A DNA stretch of 64,000 bases. Source: Flagellimonas abyssi (GTDB taxonomy: Bacteria; Bacteroidota; Bacteroidia; Flavobacteriales; Flavobacteriaceae). Below the pieces are notes generated by a model that worked only from the letters and a program-made list of their open reading frames with translations, was not told the origin of the DNA and did no database searches. Both the position numbers and the translations under genes were made by a program. Of this stretch, positions 63,256 through 64,000 are shown in pieces. Within the stretch, counting starts at the first letter, position 1. Each line of letters opens with the position of its first letter. The DNA lies in NCBI RefSeq assembly GCF_019457905.1, contig NZ_JAHZSV010000001.1, forward strand, positions 248,001 to 312,000, written 5' to 3'.

Positions 63256-64000
63256 ATGAATAAAAAAGATTTTGAAGTAATCATTATAGGTGGTAGCTAT
63301 GCAGGACTCTCAACAGCAATGGCTTTAGGCCGTTCACTTCGTGAGACCTTGGTAATTGATGCAGGAAAACCGTGTAATCGACAAACACCACATTCGCATA
63401 ATTTTTTAACTCAAGACGGAAGTACACCAAAAGAAATTTCTGAAATTGCAAAGAGCCAAGTAGCAAAATACGACAGTGTCAAATTTTATAACGGACTTGC
63501 TGTAAGTGGAAAGAAAATTAAAAAAGGTTTTCAAATCACTACCTCAAGTGGAGATATTTTTACTGGAAAAAAATTGGTTTTCGCCACAGGAATTAAAGAC
63601 ATAATGCCAGATATAAATGGCTTCTCGCAATGTTGGGGAATTTCCGTAGTGCATTGTCCTTATTGCCACGGTTATGAAATACGAAATAAGAAAACTGCAA
63701 TTATTGCCAATGGGGAAAGAGCATTTCACCTAGCCACTTTAATCAATAATTTGACGCAAGATATCACAATCATTACCTCTGAAAAGAAAGATTTTGAAGA
63801 AAACCAGCTCAAAAAATTAAAGCAACATACTATTCAAATCATCGAAAAAGAAGTTTCTTCAATCGAACATACAAATGGGCAATTAAAAAGTATTGTGTTC
63901 AAAGACGGCAGTGCGGCAAGTTTTGAATGTGCCTACGCTTCAATTCCATTTGAACAAAGCTCTAATATACCAAATGAATTAGGCTGTGAATTTACAGAAA
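63256..64000 (+). CDS. NAD(P)/FAD-dependent oxidoreductase, thioredoxin-reductase-like, cut by window end
   Basis: Partial; 248 residues are visible. The FAD-binding GGSYAGLSTAMALGRS is near residue 12, the redox-active pair is in HCPYCHGYEI near residue 137, and the ATGIKD segment is typical of the family. Thioredoxin reductase TrxB has CAxC; here CPYC suggests a TrxR-like enzyme with a different partner. An in-frame ATG at 63160 would add a hydrophobic 32-residue N-terminus (LVIALPIPLSLIGQY); the later ATG is preferred because the FAD motif then starts at the usual distance. Confidence 0.85.
   Translation, partial: MNKKDFEVIIIGGSYAGLSTAMALGRSLRETLVIDAGKPCNRQTPHSHNFLTQDGSTPKEISEIAKSQVAKYDSVKFYNGLAVSGKKIKKGFQITTSSGDIFTGKKLVFATGIKDIMPDINGFSQCWGISVVHCPYCHGYEIRNKKTAIIANGERAFHLATLINNLTQDITIITSEKKDFEENQLKKLKQHTIQIIEKEVSSIEHTNGQLKSIVFKDGSAASFECAYASIPFEQSSNIPNELGCEFTE

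Noticed and set aside
1-64000. CRISPR array, tRNA or rRNA genes
   Set aside because: No regularly spaced short direct repeats, no cloverleaf-like stretches and no rRNA-like sequence were noticed in the gaps. The repeats found are those of the cassette sites.

Overview
The window looks like a chromosomal segment of a marine-type Flavobacteriaceae (Bacteroidota), perhaps close to Muricauda/Flagellimonas; the genus is an inference from gene content and order. Supporting signs are a moderately AT-rich backbone, start codons mostly without Shine-Dalgarno sequences, promoter-like TTG-N19-TAnnTTTG elements, and Bacteroidota families such as DUF4834, DUF6146, DUF6787, a BatA-type membrane protein and a LuxC-type acyl-CoA reductase beside a ferredoxin and serC.

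Bases 1-45,244 are mostly core chromosome. In order: amino-acid catabolism (alanine dehydrogenase, proline dehydrogenase), aroB, an Lrp regulator and an M14 carboxypeptidase, an XRE regulator with operator-like palindromes, topoisomerase IV (parE-parC), YchF, ferredoxin, acyl-CoA reductase, serC-serA, a metal-type TonB receptor with a histidine-rich insert, folE-msrA, a LolD-like ATPase, a ParDE-like toxin-antitoxin pair, a secreted oxidoreductase, peptidase and esterase, a glycosyltransferase, a dihydroorotase-like protein lacking its metal ligands, an endonuclease III lacking its Fe-S cysteines, an ECF sigma factor and uvrA. Several strong intrinsic terminators separate these units.

Bases 45,437-48,358 hold a decayed OmpA/PD40 outer-membrane gene and a secreted protein with a long Ser/Arg/Asn-rich basic tail. 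Bases 48,410-53,855 form a minus-strand cell-surface operon (DUF4834, YfhO, glycosyltransferase, flippase). A porin-like protein and a GNAT-like protein follow.

The most striking region is 56,256-62,680. A tyrosine recombinase with an in-frame deletion in its core-binding domain precedes five same-strand single-gene units. In four of them a 9-bp sequence starting with GTT at the 5' end is matched exactly by its reverse complement ending in AAC after the gene; in the fifth the match is 7 of 9. The AAC arm is joined to the next GTT arm by a conserved, foldable spacer. This is the logic of integron gene cassettes and attC sites, but with different and variable core sequences and a recombinase that is not a recognisable IntI. 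The cassettes encode an HsdR N-terminal-like protein, a membrane protein, a DinB-like protein, a GNAT acetyltransferase and an esterase-TPR protein. An IS110-family element, with a candidate bridge-RNA region, sits inside one of the recombination-like sites. The window ends with a Fur-family repressor divergent from a thioredoxin-reductase-like gene, with two matching operator palindromes between them.
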